This document shows positions 17,206 to 26,274 of a stretch of 64,000 bases of DNA, in pieces (the stretch's first letter is position 1; each line of letters opens with the position of its first letter). The notes under the pieces were generated by a model. That model did not search any database. It saw nothing but the letters and a program-made list of their open reading frames with translations, and had not been told where the DNA came from. Source of the DNA: CAZLCC01 sp964570845 (GTDB lineage Bacteria > Patescibacteriota > Saccharimonadia > Saccharimonadales > Saccharimonadaceae); the NCBI GenBank assembly GCA_964570845.1, contig CAZMZB010000001.1, positions 341,960 to 405,959 of the forward strand. The letters run 5' to 3'. A program made the translations under genes and the position numbers.

Positions 17206-18255
17206 ATGAAATTGTTTAAAGCGGTGGGCGATTATTTCGCGCTTGATATCGGTACAACAGCGGTTCGGCTAGTCCAATTAAAGAATCAGGGCGGTGATTC
17301 GTGGTCACTTTATAAATATGGCTATGCTCCTGTCGATACAAAAATTAGCGTCAGTGACTCACCGGAATCGCGGCGTAAATTAGGTGAGGTCATTATGACA
17401 GCGTTCGGACAGAGTGGTATCACAACGAGAGACGTCATAGTCGGTATTCCCTCAAACAAGACTTTTGCAACGGTGGTAGATGTGCCGAAAGTAACGGAAG
17501 AGGAATTGAAAGCAACTATTAAATATCAGGCGGAGCAGTTTATTCCAATGCCGATTGATGAGGTAAAACTGGATTACGCGCTGCTTGGGCAGTCTTTGCA
17601 TGACCCGGCGAAAGCGGAAGTACTCATCACCAGTGTTGCGAATACTTATAATGAAGCACGTCTCGATATGCTTGAAGGGCTAGGGTTGAATGTAGTTGCT
17701 GCAGAACCGGATCCAATTGCGCTTGTTCGCTCTTTACTTCCGGCGACAGCCCAAAATGCACAGCTTCTACTTGATATTGGTGATATTGCGACCGATCTTG
17801 TGATGACATATGGAACATCACCGCGTTTGGTTCGTTCTATGCCGACAGGGCTGAATTCACTGGTAAAATCAGCTGCGCAAAATTTGAGCGTTGAAGATGC
17901 ACAGGCTCGTCAATTTATCTTGAAGTTTGGGCTTGCGCCAGACAGATTAGAGGGACAAGTTGTTCGTGCGCTGGAAGGTAACCTGGATCAGTTTATTGCT
18001 GAAATCAATAAGTCCGTTAAGTTCTTCCAAACCCGCTATCCCCACGCGGCAGTGGGTGACATATTACTGACTGGCTATGGTGCTTCCATCCCAAATTTTG
18101 CTAACTATCTTTCATCGAAAACATCGCTAAAAACCGTGATGGCAAACCCGTGGCAAAAGGTTAAGGTTTCTAATAATGATAGAGATAAATTGCAGCCTGT
18201 AGCTATGCAATTTGGTGTTGCAATTGGTTTGGCGCAAAGGAGTAAGTTGCTATGA
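17206..18255 (+). CDS. pilM: Type IV pilus inner-membrane assembly protein PilM
   Basis: 349 aa with actin-like ATPase fold. N-terminal FALDIGTTAVRLVQLK is the phosphate-1 motif, LLLDIGDIATDLVMTYG the phosphate-2 motif and DILLTGYGASIPNFANYLS the adenosine motif. PilM is cytoplasmic and binds the N-terminal tail of PilN. A TATAAT-like -10 (ATGTATAATAG) lies about 12 nt before the ATG. It starts the pilM-N-O operon and overlaps pilN by 4 nt. Confidence 0.93.
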   Translation: MKLFKAVGDYFALDIGTTAVRLVQLKNQGGDSWSLYKYGYAPVDTKISVSDSPESRRKLGEVIMTAFGQSGITTRDVIVGIPSNKTFATVVDVPKVTEEELKATIKYQAEQFIPMPIDEVKLDYALLGQSLHDPAKAEVLITSVANTYNEARLDMLEGLGLNVVAAEPDPIALVRSLLPATAQNAQLLLDIGDIATDLVMTYGTSPRLVRSMPTGLNSLVKSAAQNLSVEDAQARQFILKFGLAPDRLEGQVVRALEGNLDQFIAEINKSVKFFQTRYPHAAVGDILLTGYGASIPNFANYLSSKTSLKTVMANPWQKVKVSNNDRDKLQPVAMQFGVAIGLAQRSKLL

Positions 18256-18977
18256 TTGAGCTTAATCTTTTGCCAGATGTAAAGCAGGAGTTTGTTCGTG
18301 CTCAACGGCTGCGCCGAAAAATTACTATCATTATGATTATTACGAGCATCATCGCAATCGGCATAGTTATTTTCTTTGCTTTCACTGTCTATGTCGTGCA
18401 GGCTGCAACGAATGGTCTGCTTGATAGCAGCATTAAAGATCGATCTGAAAAACTGCAAAAAACTAAAAACCTTGCACGTAACCTGACTATCCAGAATCAA
18501 TTGAAAACATTGCCAGAACTGCACGATCAAAAGCAAATTTACTCCCGTTTATTCACCTATTTACCAATTCTTAATCCCGCAGAGCCAAATACGGTAAAAA
18601 TCTCTAAACTTGATATCAATACCGGGGAAGGAACAATTTCACTAGAAGGATATACAAAAGACTATAAAGCTGTGGCGGTATTTAAGGACACACTGAGTAA
18701 TGCAGAATTAATCTATACGGATGAAGATAGGCAATCAATTAGTGCAAAATTGTTCTCCAATATAGTTGTCTCTGATGTTGGTTTGGGCGAAGACGCAAAC
18801 GGTAGCCAGGTAACGGTATTTAAGACAACGCTAAAATATGATGAAAATGCCTTTAAGCGAATGCCTCAAGGTATTTCAGCACCGACAGTAAAGGTGCCGC
18901 GAAAAAATACAACTCCTTCTGCGCAACAGTCCTCATCTGTGTTTAGTGAAGCAAGTCGTGAGGGAGAAGGGCAATAG
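18252..18977 (+). CDS. pilN: PilN-like type IV pilus assembly protein
   Basis: 241 aa. The N terminus MIELNLLPDVKQEF carries the INLLP-type motif that docks onto PilM. One transmembrane helix follows (about residues 26-50), then a coiled-coil and ferredoxin-like periplasmic domain. It overlaps pilM by ATGA and is followed by pilO with a 2-nt gap. The C-terminal ~30 residues are Ser/Gln-rich. Assignment rests on the motif and operon position. Confidence 0.85.
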   Translation: MIELNLLPDVKQEFVRAQRLRRKITIIMIITSIIAIGIVIFFAFTVYVVQAATNGLLDSSIKDRSEKLQKTKNLARNLTIQNQLKTLPELHDQKQIYSRLFTYLPILNPAEPNTVKISKLDINTGEGTISLEGYTKDYKAVAVFKDTLSNAELIYTDEDRQSISAKLFSNIVVSDVGLGEDANGSQVTVFKTTLKYDENAFKRMPQGISAPTVKVPRKNTTPSAQQSSSVFSEASREGEGQ

Positions 18978-18979
18978 GC

Positions 18980-19672
18980 ATGGCAAAAGCAAAAAAAGTA
19001 GCACTTACCGGCAAGAGGCAACAAATTGCTCAGTCTAATAAAGTAATGTTTTTATGGGTAGCTGGTGCGTCGGTTATCGTTTCATTTGCGCTGGTTGCAA
19101 GCGTATTCTTGGTCAAGCAAATGATTTTTCAAACGAAGATTATTGCGGCAAAAGCAGAGACAAACAATACACTGCAGGATAATATTGAGACTACTCCGGA
19201 TTTAAAAAGAGAAGTAGAAAAACTGATTGCAAATCAAAACCTTACCGAAGCTAGGGCAAAGGCGGATCAAAATAATCTCTCAGTCATTTTTGATGCGCTT
19301 CCCTATGTTGCTGATGAAATTGGCTTTGGCTCCTCGCTTCAGTCTATTCTCTTGGCAGGTCTAGGGACTCCTGAGAATATTACCATCAATTCACTTTCAG
19401 ATAGTACGGCAGTTGAAGAAGGCGTAGAAGAGGCTGGGTTACCAATTCCAGAGGGAGCTCAAGAAGTAGCATTTACCTTTACGATTACTGGTACTGATAA
19501 AGATATTAAAGAAATACTGACACGGTTTGACCGCTCTATTCGTCCAATCCAGATCGACTCGTTATCTTTGCAGGCGGGTGGAGGTAATAGAGTAACTGCC
19601 ACGATTCAAGCAAGAACGTTCTACCAACCAGCGAAAACATTAGAATTAAAAAATAAGACGGTAAAGCCATGA
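18980..19672 (+). CDS. pilO: PilO-like type IV pilus assembly protein
   Basis: 230 aa. A short cytoplasmic basic segment, one membrane helix (about residues 28-50), then a coiled coil and a periplasmic domain ending GNRVTATIQARTFYQPAKTLELK. The position immediately after pilN and this topology suggest PilO, which forms the alignment subcomplex with PilN. Sequence alone is weakly diagnostic. Confidence 0.75.
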   Translation: MAKAKKVALTGKRQQIAQSNKVMFLWVAGASVIVSFALVASVFLVKQMIFQTKIIAAKAETNNTLQDNIETTPDLKREVEKLIANQNLTEARAKADQNNLSVIFDALPYVADEIGFGSSLQSILLAGLGTPENITINSLSDSTAVEEGVEEAGLPIPEGAQEVAFTFTITGTDKDIKEILTRFDRSIRPIQIDSLSLQAGGGNRVTATIQARTFYQPAKTLELKNKTVKP

Positions 19673-19905
19673 AAAAAACAGATATAGCAATGATTATCCT
19701 TATAGCATCGTTTAGTGCCATGATCGCTTATTTTACAGCGCGGGCAGTTATTGGAGACCCGGAACAAAAAGATGTCCAGGTCAAAACAGTTGAGAAGATG
19801 ACATCTGAAATTGAAGCGCCAGACAAGAGTATTTTTAATAAGAATGCTATTAATCCAACAGTAGAAAGGGCAACTGGCCAATCGGCAAACAATCTGCCGT
19901 TTTAG
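19669..19905 (+). CDS. Small single-pass membrane protein of the pilus operon
   Basis: 78 aa. Begins MKKTDIAMIILIASFSAMIAY, one membrane helix (residues ~5-27), then a short charged extracytoplasmic tail. It overlaps pilO by 4 nt and precedes pilB by 18 nt, occupying the PilP slot. It has no signal-peptidase II lipobox and is too short for the PilP homology region. I do not recognise a family. Confidence 0.75.
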   Translation: MKKTDIAMIILIASFSAMIAYFTARAVIGDPEQKDVQVKTVEKMTSEIEAPDKSIFNKNAINPTVERATGQSANNLPF

Positions 19906-19923
19906 TGCCAAAAGGATTAAAAT

Positions 19924-21690
19924 ATGGCACTACTCACAAACGACCTTCAGGAAAAGTTAAAGGAGCTACTTGTTGAAGAAGGGTTGACCTCAGCGCAAGT
20001 TATTCAAAGCCACGAAGAACAAGCAGCAAAAGTTGGCACACCATTCATCTCAACACTACTTGAAGACGGTACGATAGACGACGAAACACTAACACACTGC
20101 ATCGCGCATCTTTCAGGTGTGCCTTATGTTAATTTAGTCGATACGCAAATTGATCAACGGGTGTTGACATTACTCTCAGTGGATATTGCCGAACGCTTTA
20201 TGGCGGTGCCACTAGGAGAGGTGCAAAACCGTCTGGCAGTTGCCATGATTGATGCCAATAACGTGCAGGCAGTGGACTATCTTGCAAACAGAATTGGCCG
20301 GCCGCTGAAAGTATATATGGCTTCGGAAAACGGCATTCGTAATGTGTTGGAGCAATATAAAACTGACTTTTCTAGCGTGGATGCAGCTGTTAGTGCCGTT
20401 GAGGCAGAGTCTCAGCGGGCACAAGAGGCTGGTAATATCAAAACGATCGTACAGGACTCGCCAATTAGTCGCGCATTGTCGAAAATACTTGAACACGCGG
20501 TACGTAGTCGTGCTTCCGATATACATATAGAACCGCTTGAGAATCGTCTCAAAATTCGCTGTCGAATTGATGGAGTGTTAAGAGAGGTAATGCAGCTGCC
20601 AAAGTCGATAGAACCGGCGCTTGTTTCGCGTATCAAGATTTTGAGTAACTTAAAAATCGATGAACATCGTATTCCGCAAGATGGTCAATTTGATGTACAG
20701 CTTGCTGGTAAAGAAGTTGATCTTCGTATTGCGATTAGTCCTGTTGTATGGGGTGAGCAAGTCGTCATTCGTTTACTTGATAAATCCGGTGCAAGCTTTA
20801 ATATTGAGCAAATGGGCTTTGCTGGCCGTGCACTGCGTACTATCAGAAAGGGTATTCAGCGTCCAAATGGTATGATCCTTACTTCTGGTCCGACTGGTTC
20901 CGGAAAGTCCACGACACTATATGCGTTACTTCAGGAGGTGAAAGACGACACAGTGAACATTGTGACGCTTGAAGATCCGGTAGAGTATAAAATGCCAGGA
21001 GTAAATCAGATTCAAGTTAATGCTCAGGTCGGACTTACCTTTGCGACTGGTCTTCGTTCAATCTTGCGTCAAGACCCGGATATTGTGATGGTTGGGGAAA
21101 TTCGTGATAAAGAAACTGCCGAGCTTGCTGTGCAGGCGGCACTCACCGGACACTTAGTATTTTCAACACTTCATACCAACTCGGCAGCCGGCGTATTACC
21201 TCGACTTCTTGACATGGGAGTCGAACCATTCTTAATTGCTTCAACTGTCAATACTATTATTGGTCAGCGTCTAGTCCGTCGAGTTGGCTCGGAGCATGAA
21301 CTATACCAGTCTTCGGAGATAGAAACGCAAAGTATCCGTGAGAATATCGGAACTATTTTACCGCCAACACCGGCACATGTTGCGACCTATTCCGCTGATC
21401 TTGGTTATAAAGATTTGCCTCTTGCCAACCAAAGCGCTTATACTTTAGTGAAGGGGAAGGACACACCAAAATCCCCAGGTGGTTATGCGGGACGTGTTGG
21501 ACTATATGAAGTGATGGATGTTACTGAGGTCATTCAAAACCTTATCGTCCGTCGAGCAACCAGTAGCCAGATTGAGGCCTATGCGGTGCAACAGGGCATG
21601 GTGACGATGCGGCAGGATGGTATGTTAAAAACGCTTCAGGGCTTAACAACACTTGAAGAAGTAAATCGCGTGTCAGCGGCAGATATATAA
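19924..21690 (+). CDS. pilB: Type IV pilus extension ATPase PilB
   Basis: 588 aa hexameric ATPase driving pilus extension. The N terminus resembles MshEN (VEEGLTSAQVIQ to SGVPYVNL), a domain that binds c-di-GMP in some homologues. The motor has Walker A GPTGSGKSTTLY (~residues 321-332), the Asp box VTLEDPVEYKMPG, Walker B IVMVGEIRDKETAELAVQAALTGHLVFSTLHTNSA, and the His box within it. The tetracysteine zinc site typical of GspE/PilB between Walker B and the C terminus is missing: residues ~455-520 contain no Cys. An AAAGGA site precedes the ATG. Confidence 0.95.
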   Translation: MALLTNDLQEKLKELLVEEGLTSAQVIQSHEEQAAKVGTPFISTLLEDGTIDDETLTHCIAHLSGVPYVNLVDTQIDQRVLTLLSVDIAERFMAVPLGEVQNRLAVAMIDANNVQAVDYLANRIGRPLKVYMASENGIRNVLEQYKTDFSSVDAAVSAVEAESQRAQEAGNIKTIVQDSPISRALSKILEHAVRSRASDIHIEPLENRLKIRCRIDGVLREVMQLPKSIEPALVSRIKILSNLKIDEHRIPQDGQFDVQLAGKEVDLRIAISPVVWGEQVVIRLLDKSGASFNIEQMGFAGRALRTIRKGIQRPNGMILTSGPTGSGKSTTLYALLQEVKDDTVNIVTLEDPVEYKMPGVNQIQVNAQVGLTFATGLRSILRQDPDIVMVGEIRDKETAELAVQAALTGHLVFSTLHTNSAAGVLPRLLDMGVEPFLIASTVNTIIGQRLVRRVGSEHELYQSSEIETQSIRENIGTILPPTPAHVATYSADLGYKDLPLANQSAYTLVKGKDTPKSPGGYAGRVGLYEVMDVTEVIQNLIVRRATSSQIEAYAVQQGMVTMRQDGMLKTLQGLTTLEEVNRVSAADI

Positions 21691-21709
21691 AAGGAGTGGG
21701 TAGAAGAAT

Positions 21710-22780
21710 ATGAACAACCAGGAACTAAGGATTGAAATATTACTTGAAGAAGTGGTGCGTAAGCGCGCTTCAGATCTTCACTTGCAGATTTCTCTTCCTC
21801 CAATGCTTCGTGTGGACGGGTCTTTGACTCCAGTTGCAGGTTGTGAAAATCTTGACGAGCCAACTATTGAGCGGCTTATCTTCTCGATTTTAGACGAAGA
21901 TCAAAAACAAATTTTGATTAAAGATAAGGAGTTTGATTTTAGTTTTGCATTTGGTGATCTTGGTCGTTTTCGTGTTAATGCTTTTCACGAACGTGGTAAC
22001 TTAGCGGCAGCTCTTCGTCTCATTCCAAATGAAATCAAAAATATTAATGAGCTGGGTATGCCGCCTGTAGTAAATAATTTTGCCAATTTTCCACGCGGCC
22101 TTGTGTTAGTAACCGGTCCGACAGGTAGCGGTAAATCAACCACGCTTGCCGCGCTGGTTGATAAGATCAACACTGAAAAAGCACATCATATCATCACTAT
22201 TGAAGATCCGATAGAGTTCACGCACAAGTCAAAGAAATCTGTCGTGGTGCAGCGTGAAGTACACTATGATACCTACAGTTTCTCAGCAGCTCTTCGCTCC
22301 AGCCTTCGCCAGGATCCGGATGTTGTATTGATTGGCGAGATGCGTGACCTCGAGACTATCTCAGCTGCCATAACCATCGCCGAAACAGGGCACCTTGTAT
22401 TTGCGACGCTTCATACCAACTCCGCGGCACAATCGATTGATCGTATGATTGACGTCTTTCCTCCGCATCAGCAGCCGCAGGTTCGAGCACAACTCTCAAA
22501 CATCTTAATGGCGATTTGCTCGCAACGACTTATACCGGCTATCGGCGGCGGTCGGGTGGTGAGTGCAGAAATATTGGTTGCAACGCCGGCAGTGCGTAAT
22601 ATTATTCGTGAGGGTAAGAGTCATCAGCTTGACGCGGTAATCCAAACCGGAGCAGATCAGGGTATGCAGTCAATGGACAAGACGTTGGTTGGTCTTGTGA
22701 AAGGCGGCACTATTACTTATGACGAAGCTCGTAACTTTGCTGTTGATATTGGAGAGCTAGATAGGATGATGAGAGGATAG
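21710..22780 (+). CDS. pilT: Type IV pilus retraction ATPase PilT
   Basis: 356 aa. Starts with the PilT PAS-like domain (VRKRASDLHLQISLPPMLRVDGSL). Walker A GPTGSGKSTTLAALVD, Asp box IEDPIEFTHKSKKSVVVQREV, Walker B VVLIGEMRDLETISAAITIAETGHLVFATLHTNSAAQSIDRMIDVFP. The C-terminal VRNIIREGKSHQLDAVIQTG corresponds to the AIRNLIRE retraction motif. Its presence implies retractable pili and thus twitching or adhesion by retraction. GGAG lies upstream; pilC follows immediately. Confidence 0.96.
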   Translation: MNNQELRIEILLEEVVRKRASDLHLQISLPPMLRVDGSLTPVAGCENLDEPTIERLIFSILDEDQKQILIKDKEFDFSFAFGDLGRFRVNAFHERGNLAAALRLIPNEIKNINELGMPPVVNNFANFPRGLVLVTGPTGSGKSTTLAALVDKINTEKAHHIITIEDPIEFTHKSKKSVVVQREVHYDTYSFSAALRSSLRQDPDVVLIGEMRDLETISAAITIAETGHLVFATLHTNSAAQSIDRMIDVFPPHQQPQVRAQLSNILMAICSQRLIPAIGGGRVVSAEILVATPAVRNIIREGKSHQLDAVIQTGADQGMQSMDKTLVGLVKGGTITYDEARNFAVDIGELDRMMRG

Positions 22781-22783
22781 TTG

Positions 22784-23995
22784 ATGCTCACCTTTAACTA
22801 TGAAGCAAAAGACCCAGCAACTGGCAAACGTCTAAAGTCAACCATTCAGGCTGAGTCTGAGTCTGCTGCTGCGAAACTGCTGAGTAAACAAGGATATGTA
22901 CCAACAAAAGTTACTATACAGGGAGAAGGTGGTCTTTTTGGTTTCTTAAAAAATCGTATTACCACAAAAGATAAAGTTGTTTTCTCGCGTCAGCTTTCTA
23001 CACTGATTGGAGCTGGTTTGCCATTGACACAAAGCCTTCAAACGACGGTCGAACAAACGGAAAACAAGCGGCTTGTCGAAGTTGTTCAAGAAGTACTTAC
23101 TTCTGTTGAAGGAGGAAACACGCTGGCTGATTCTTTTGCGAAGCACCCAGAAGTATTTGATGGTGTTTTTATCTCGCTCGTTGAAGCGGGGGAATCTTCA
23201 GGTACGCTCGACAAAGCTTTGATTCGTCTTGCTAACCAACAGGAAAAAGATGCCGAAATGATGAGCAAAATTCGTGGTGCTATGATCTATCCGGCTATTG
23301 TTTTGGCAGTTATTTTTCTTGTGCTTGGTTTCATGCTTTTTACTGTGGTTCCACAAATAGAAAGGCTCTATGAAGATCTTCGCCAGAATCTACCTTGGGT
23401 AACGCAAATAATGGTAGCTACTGCGAATTTTGTGATTAATTTTTGGTGGCTCATTTTAATTCTGTTAGGTATCGGTGGTTATTTCTTGCACCAATATCTT
23501 AAAACAGAGGAGGGTATTAAGACGAAAGATATCCTCAAGCTTAACCTGCCGGTTTTCGGTAATCTGTTTCGAAAACTCTATATGGCTCGTTTTGCCCGTA
23601 CCGGTCAGACTTTGCTTGCGACGGGTGTACCAGTACTTGATACACTAAAGATTGCTTCAAGAGCAGTGAACAATGTTATCGTCTCAAAGTCTATTGATCA
23701 TGCGGCAACAAAAGTAAAAGGCGGGAAGGGCTTAGCGGATTCCTTGAAGAATGAAGACTACATTTTGCCGCTTGTGCCCCAGATGGTTGGTATTGGTGAA
23801 AAGTCAGGAAAAGTGGACGAAATGATGGGTAAGATTGCAACTGTCTATGAGAACGAGCTGGATGATGCTATCAAGGCTATCTCAACCGCGATTGAACCAA
23901 TGTTAATGGTAGTACTTGCTTTAGTTGCCGGAACAATGGTGGCAGCGATTCTTTTGCCGATTTATAATCTGGTCAATACCACAGGAGCACTTTAA
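22784..23995 (+). CDS. pilC: Type IV pilus platform protein PilC
   Basis: About 403 aa, GspF family. Starts with FNYEAKDPATGKRLKSTIQAES, then two repeated GspF domains (VVFSRQLSTLIGAGLPLTQSL and ARFARTGQTLLATGVPVLDTL), each followed by membrane helices; the last is MLMVVLALVAGTMVAAILLPIYNL. It sits in the inner membrane as the platform for pilin polymerisation. ATG 22784 preceded by GAGAGGA is preferred over the adjacent TTG 22781. Confidence 0.95.
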   Translation: MLTFNYEAKDPATGKRLKSTIQAESESAAAKLLSKQGYVPTKVTIQGEGGLFGFLKNRITTKDKVVFSRQLSTLIGAGLPLTQSLQTTVEQTENKRLVEVVQEVLTSVEGGNTLADSFAKHPEVFDGVFISLVEAGESSGTLDKALIRLANQQEKDAEMMSKIRGAMIYPAIVLAVIFLVLGFMLFTVVPQIERLYEDLRQNLPWVTQIMVATANFVINFWWLILILLGIGGYFLHQYLKTEEGIKTKDILKLNLPVFGNLFRKLYMARFARTGQTLLATGVPVLDTLKIASRAVNNVIVSKSIDHAATKVKGGKGLADSLKNEDYILPLVPQMVGIGEKSGKVDEMMGKIATVYENELDDAIKAISTAIEPMLMVVLALVAGTMVAAILLPIYNLVNTTGAL

Positions 23996-23997
23996 GC

Positions 23998-24026
23998 TTG
24001 TAAAAATGGGGGGGGTGCATTACACT
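23998..24026 (+). promoter_or_regulatory. Candidate promoter with G8 tract in the spacer, upstream of the major pilin
   Basis: TTGTAA (23998-24003), a 17-nt spacer (24004-24020) and TACACT (24021-24026). The spacer contains eight consecutive G at 24008-24015. TACACT is also the -10 of the rRNA promoter at the right end of the window, which supports its use. Gain or loss of one G would change the spacing to 18 or 16. The leader to the ATG at 24090 would be about 57 nt. Confidence 0.55.
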
Positions 24027-24089
24027 TAAGCATAAGCATATATTGTGTACGTAATAATATTCTAAGAGATAAGGAGTGGAGAAATCTCT

Positions 24090-24611
24090 ATGAAACAGCG
24101 AAATCAAATCAAAGGATTCACAATCATCGAAGTGGTGTTAGTGCTTGCGATTGCAGGTCTCATCTTTTTGATGGTATTTATTGCAATTCCTGCCTTGCAG
24201 CGTAATCAACGTGATACCCAAAGGAAAGACGATGTGAGTCGGGCGATGACAGCAATTAACAACTATTCCTCAAATAACCGAGGACGTCTTCCAACGAGTA
24301 CTACAACAACTCCGACTATAGCTAACGGTAATGGTGATTCGTTTATTACAGATTATCTGACTGTTGGTGGAGATGCTTTTAATGACCCTGCACTTGATGG
24401 CAACTATGCTTTTCAGGTACGAGCAGCAACCTCGGCCCCCCCAGCTTTTGCGAGTACAACTACTGGCAGTGGTTCTAGTGAACGTAGAGTCATTTACTAT
24501 ACTGTCGGTGCGACATGTAATGGTGAAAGCTTAACAACAGGACAAGGAAATAGAAAAATTTCCTTAAGAATACGACTTGAAGGTGGTGGTATAGCTTGCT
24601 TTAGCAATTAA
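24090..24611 (+). CDS. pilA: Major type IV prepilin (PilA-like)
   Basis: 173 aa. Short basic leader MKQRNQIKG ends in the PilD cleavage context KGFTIIEVVLVLAIAGLIFLMVF, with Glu5 of the mature protein present. The globular part is rich in Thr, Ser and Asn, and has a late Cys pair (ATCNGESL and GIACFSN) that could form a C-terminal D-loop disulfide. A good AAGGAG precedes the ATG. It is alone between pilC and a terminator, suggesting separate high expression, consistent with a major pilin. Confidence 0.9.
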   Translation: MKQRNQIKGFTIIEVVLVLAIAGLIFLMVFIAIPALQRNQRDTQRKDDVSRAMTAINNYSSNNRGRLPTSTTTTPTIANGNGDSFITDYLTVGGDAFNDPALDGNYAFQVRAATSAPPAFASTTTGSGSSERRVIYYTVGATCNGESLTTGQGNRKISLRIRLEGGGIACFSN

Positions 24612-24632
24612 AAGTTAAGAGGATGATGTTAA

Positions 24633-24669
24633 AATAAAAACTCCCTAGTAAAAGGGAGTTTTTATTTTT
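24633..24669. terminator. Terminator after the major pilin gene
   Basis: AATAAAAACTCCCT pairs with AGGGAGTTTTTATT around a 6-nt loop, followed by a T run. The flanking A and T runs allow function in either direction. Confidence 0.9.
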
Positions 24670-24694
24670 GTTAAACTTTGCTATCATAATGCTA

Positions 24695-25525
24695 ATGAAT
24701 GAAATAGTTATCATCCTTGCGTTAGTATTGCTTGGTGTGTGCTTTGGCAGTTTCGTCAACGCAGCCGTCTGGCGCATTAAGAAGAAAAAGAACTTACTAA
24801 CAGGTCGTTCCGAGTGCGTACACTGTCATCATAAGCTTGGCGCGAAAGACCTTGTGCCAGTGGTAAGTTGGCTACTACTAAAAGGTAAGTGTCGCTACTG
24901 CAAAAAGCCTATCAGCAGGCAATATCCGTTCGTAGAAGTAGCTCTCATTCTCTTTTTTGTTGGTTCTTATCTCTTTTGGCCGTATCAACTGGTTGATGTG
25001 ACAGCTTGGATTCTTTTTGCACTGTGGCTCATCGCGGGAGTCATGCTGGCAATTCTCTTTATCTACGATCTCAGATGGCTACTCTTGCCGGATAAAATAA
25101 CCTTCCCATTAATTGGTGTAGGATTGTTAACCGTTGCCGTGAAGCTGGTTAACGCGCAAGATGTAACAGCTATACTGATTAACACTGCGATTGCAGCATT
25201 AATTCTTTCGGGTGTTTATCTACTGGTATTCATATGGTCTAAGGGGCAGTGGATTGGCTTTGGCGACGTGAAGCTTGGATTGGCGTTGGCACTATTGCTC
25301 GGTGATTGGCAGCTGGCACTTCTAGCCCTGTTTCTTGCAAACTTTATTGGGTGTTTGATAGTCGTTCCTGCTATGGTTCAGAATAAGCTTAAGCGTTCTT
25401 CACACATTCCGTTTGGTCCGTTTCTCATTGCCGGTTTTCTCATTGCCGGAATCTTTGGTCCTGATATCATAAATTGGTACTTTGCTTTTAGCGCAATCGG
25501 TATTCCAACTACTGATACAATTTGA
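24695..25525 (+). CDS. pilD: Prepilin peptidase PilD
   Basis: About 276 aa. Bifunctional leader peptidase/N-methylase. The N-terminal domain has LGVCFGSFVNAAVWR and two CxxC pairs (SECVHCHHKLG and KGKCRYCKKPISRQYPFVE) for zinc. Catalytic Asp residues are in FIYDLRWLLLPD and IGFGDVKLGLAL. Multiple membrane helices. An extended -10 (TGCTATCAT, 24679-24687) rules out ATG 24689, so ATG 24695 is chosen, 7 nt downstream, likely leaderless. It stops at TGA, showing UGA is a stop here. Confidence 0.95.
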   Translation: MNEIVIILALVLLGVCFGSFVNAAVWRIKKKKNLLTGRSECVHCHHKLGAKDLVPVVSWLLLKGKCRYCKKPISRQYPFVEVALILFFVGSYLFWPYQLVDVTAWILFALWLIAGVMLAILFIYDLRWLLLPDKITFPLIGVGLLTVAVKLVNAQDVTAILINTAIAALILSGVYLLVFIWSKGQWIGFGDVKLGLALALLLGDWQLALLALFLANFIGCLIVVPAMVQNKLKRSSHIPFGPFLIAGFLIAGIFGPDIINWYFAFSAIGIPTTDTI

Positions 25526-25551
25526 AGCGCTTATGCTATAATAAGCAGCAA

Positions 25552-26274
25552 ATGAGTGGCGAAAATCAAAAAGGTTTTACGATTATAGAGACATCTCTGT
25601 TTCTTGCGATTTCTGCTATGTTATTTATGGGTCTTTTAGGTGGCATCTCTCTTTCAGTCCAGCGCCAACGCTACAGCGACAGCATCCAGTCGTCATATAG
25701 TTTCTTGCAAAAACAATTTGATGAAACACTTAACGTGGTCAATAGTAGAGAAAATGATCTTTGCGGCACCTCTTCTATAGGAGCAAGCGAGTGTATAGTG
25801 ATGGGTAAGGCTATCAAATTTACGCTTGATCAGGATACCTTTGAGATATTTACTATTATTGGCAAAGATCCAATTCTTTCACCAGGAGTAACACCATCCA
25901 CTGCGGATTACCAACCCCGTATTGTGAAGGATATCAATGCGGAAGAATATTTTGTACCTTGGGGCACAAAAGTGGTCAAGGCAAAGAGCCAACCAGGCAG
26001 CCAAGATAAAAACCTTGTTTTGTTAATACGCTCGCCGGAAAACGGAGCAACGTCAATCTATGCTCTCAATAAAAGCGAAGTTCCTTTTGGTGAAGTACTT
26101 GGTAGCAGTGACTTAAACAACGCTAATCGTGTTACCGGTGATAACAAGATGATTCTTTGCATGAAGTCTGAAGATATTGCCAGTACTTTTGCTCGACTGG
26201 AATTTAATGGCGTGGGTAGTCAGGATGGAATTACCGCAAAGTTTGATCAGGGGAATAACTGTGGTCTTTCATAA
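25552..26274 (+). CDS. Minor pilin-like protein (first of four)
   Basis: About 240 aa. MSGENQKGFTIIETSLFLAISAMLFMGLLGGISLSVQRQRY is a class III signal with the G/F cleavage site and Glu5. The body is a pseudopilin-type domain with a few Cys. An extended -10 TGCTATAAT (25534-25542) ends 9 nt before ATG 25552, which fixes this start over the upstream TTG. It overlaps the next gene by 14 nt. Confidence 0.88.
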   Translation: MSGENQKGFTIIETSLFLAISAMLFMGLLGGISLSVQRQRYSDSIQSSYSFLQKQFDETLNVVNSRENDLCGTSSIGASECIVMGKAIKFTLDQDTFEIFTIIGKDPILSPGVTPSTADYQPRIVKDINAEEYFVPWGTKVVKAKSQPGSQDKNLVLLIRSPENGATSIYALNKSEVPFGEVLGSSDLNNANRVTGDNKMILCMKSEDIASTFARLEFNGVGSQDGITAKFDQGNNCGLS

